Assembly: GCA_044426235.1 (NCBI GenBank)
Contig: JAWXUS010000001.1
Coordinates: 1-64,000 of the forward strand
DNA: 64,000 nucleotides
Reading direction: 5' to 3'
From: JAGHEK01 sp044426235
GTDB lineage: Bacteria; Bacillota; Clostridia; Peptostreptococcales; Peptostreptococcaceae
This document shows positions 63,335-64,000 of the stretch, in pieces. Within the stretch, counting starts at the first letter, position 1, and each line of letters starts with the position of its first letter. Made by a program: the position numbers and the translations under genes. The notes beneath the pieces are model-generated. The model saw nothing but the letters and a program-made list of their open reading frames with translations, had not been told where the DNA came from and did no database searches.

Positions 63335-64000
63335 AGTACTTTCCTCCCATAACACTTTTAGTTTCACTAACTAATTCATCTATTATTTCTTTACAAGTTT
63401 GCTCTTTTTTGACCATACTAGCAATTTGTCCAGCCATTATTGAACCGTTTTCCATATCTCCATCAATAACTGCTTTTTTTAGTGCTCCTTTTCCTAAAAG
63501 CTCTAATTCTTCACTATTAGGACTAATTTTTTCAAGTTTTAAATATTCTCTTGTTAACTTATTTCTAAGCACTCTTATTGGATGATCTGTACTCATTCCA
63601 GTCACTTCAGTATCTATATCTTTAGCTTTTATAACTTTTTCCTTATAATTTTGATGAACACTACATTCAGTAGATACTAAAAATCTTGTTCCAATTTGAA
63701 CACCAACCGCACCTAGCATAAAACTTGCACAAATTCCACGACCATCTCCAATTCCACCTGCCGCAATAACTGGAATATTTAAAGCATCAACAACTTGTGG
63801 AACTAAACTCATAGTAGTTAATTGACCTATGTGACCTCCGGCCTCCATACCTTCAACTATAACTGCATCTGCACCTAATTTTTCCATTCTTCTAGCTATT
63901 GAAATTGACGGTACAACTGGAATTATCTTTATACTATTTTCTTTCCACTTTTCAATATACTTTCCTGGATTTCCAGCTCCTGTAGTTACAATATTAACTT
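63327..64000 (-). CDS. fabK: Enoyl-ACP reductase II, partial at the window edge
   Basis: The C-terminal 223 residues or so of an FMN-dependent enoyl-ACP reductase; the frame is open to the right edge. VTTGAGNPGKYIEKWKE, IPVVPSISIARRMEKLGADA, VEGMEAGGHIGQLTTM and IAAGGIGDGRGICASFMLGA are FabK hallmarks. FabK replaces the triclosan-sensitive FabI in many Firmicutes. The N terminus lies outside the window. Confidence 0.94.
   Translation of the reverse strand, partial: VNIVTTGAGNPGKYIEKWKENSIKIIPVVPSISIARRMEKLGADAVIVEGMEAGGHIGQLTTMSLVPQVVDALNIPVIAAGGIGDGRGICASFMLGAVGVQIGTRFLVSTECSVHQNYKEKVIKAKDIDTEVTGMSTDHPIRVLRNKLTREYLKLEKISPNSEELELLGKGALKKAVIDGDMENGSIMAGQIASMVKKEQTCKEIIDELVSETKSVMGGKYYE

Overview
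The window is AT-rich (roughly 30% G+C or less by eye) and reads as chromosome of an anaerobic, spore-forming, low-GC Firmicute of the class Clostridia, plausibly a Peptostreptococcaceae-like gut organism. The evidence is a type I-B CRISPR system of clostridial style, a FabK-based fatty-acid operon, a CIRCE element, DUF1540 and SPOCS (DUF3794) proteins, SLH and dockerin surface proteins, and promoters that look like the late mother-cell sigma factor SigK. The species assignment is inference.

Layout. 1-6.9 kb: the end of a CRISPR array, its probable leader, and cas6-cas8b-cas7-cas5-cas3, all on the minus strand; no cas4, cas1 or cas2 lies between cas3 and the array. 7.2-8.0 kb: a frameshifted Rpn/PD-(D/E)XK nuclease gene. 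8.0-12.9 kb: an LD-carboxypeptidase and a four-gene iron-siderophore-type ABC importer. 13.0-14.0 kb: a decayed IS605-type TnpB gene. 14.2-17.6 kb: an M20 amidohydrolase and proB-proA (proline synthesis). 17.6-25.8 kb: a surface block with an XRE/ImmA-like protein whose zinc motif is lost, an SLH-anchored protein with a cohesin-like domain, and a 1873-residue M60 (enhancin/mucinase-like) metallopeptidase carrying a dockerin. 25.9-41.0 kb: mostly housekeeping genes: degV, tetR-MATE, dbpA-like helicase, pyrC, a lipoprotein, mntP with a candidate Mn riboswitch, clpB with CIRCE, two redox proteins, a DnaQ-like exonuclease, an MFS transporter, DUF1540 and a CPBP protease.

41.1-54.9 kb is the most unusual part. 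It holds at least nine SPOCS or SPOCS-like proteins, two of them fused to DUF11 repeats, one to an SdrD-type B domain and one to a repetitive, possibly beta-propeller region. With them are a CnaB-like protein, two Cys-cluster/helical proteins, and a MotA/ExbB-like plus MotB/OmpA-like proton-channel pair that sits at the end of a tightly overlapping operon with three of the SPOCS genes. None of the DUF11, SdrD-B or SPOCS proteins has a signal peptide. Three intergenic regions carry an exact AC-N16-CATANNNTA pattern, the SigK promoter consensus, and a fourth differs only in the AC. I infer a mother-cell-expressed spore coat, exosporium or appendage locus that includes a proton-channel-like motor. 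I know of no description of that combination.

55.1-64 kb: a Ca/Na antiporter, then the minus-strand operon fabK-fabD-fabG-fabF-accB-fabZ-accC-accD-accA-marR(fabT-like). It makes malonyl-CoA and elongates acyl-ACP. fabK runs off the right edge of the window.
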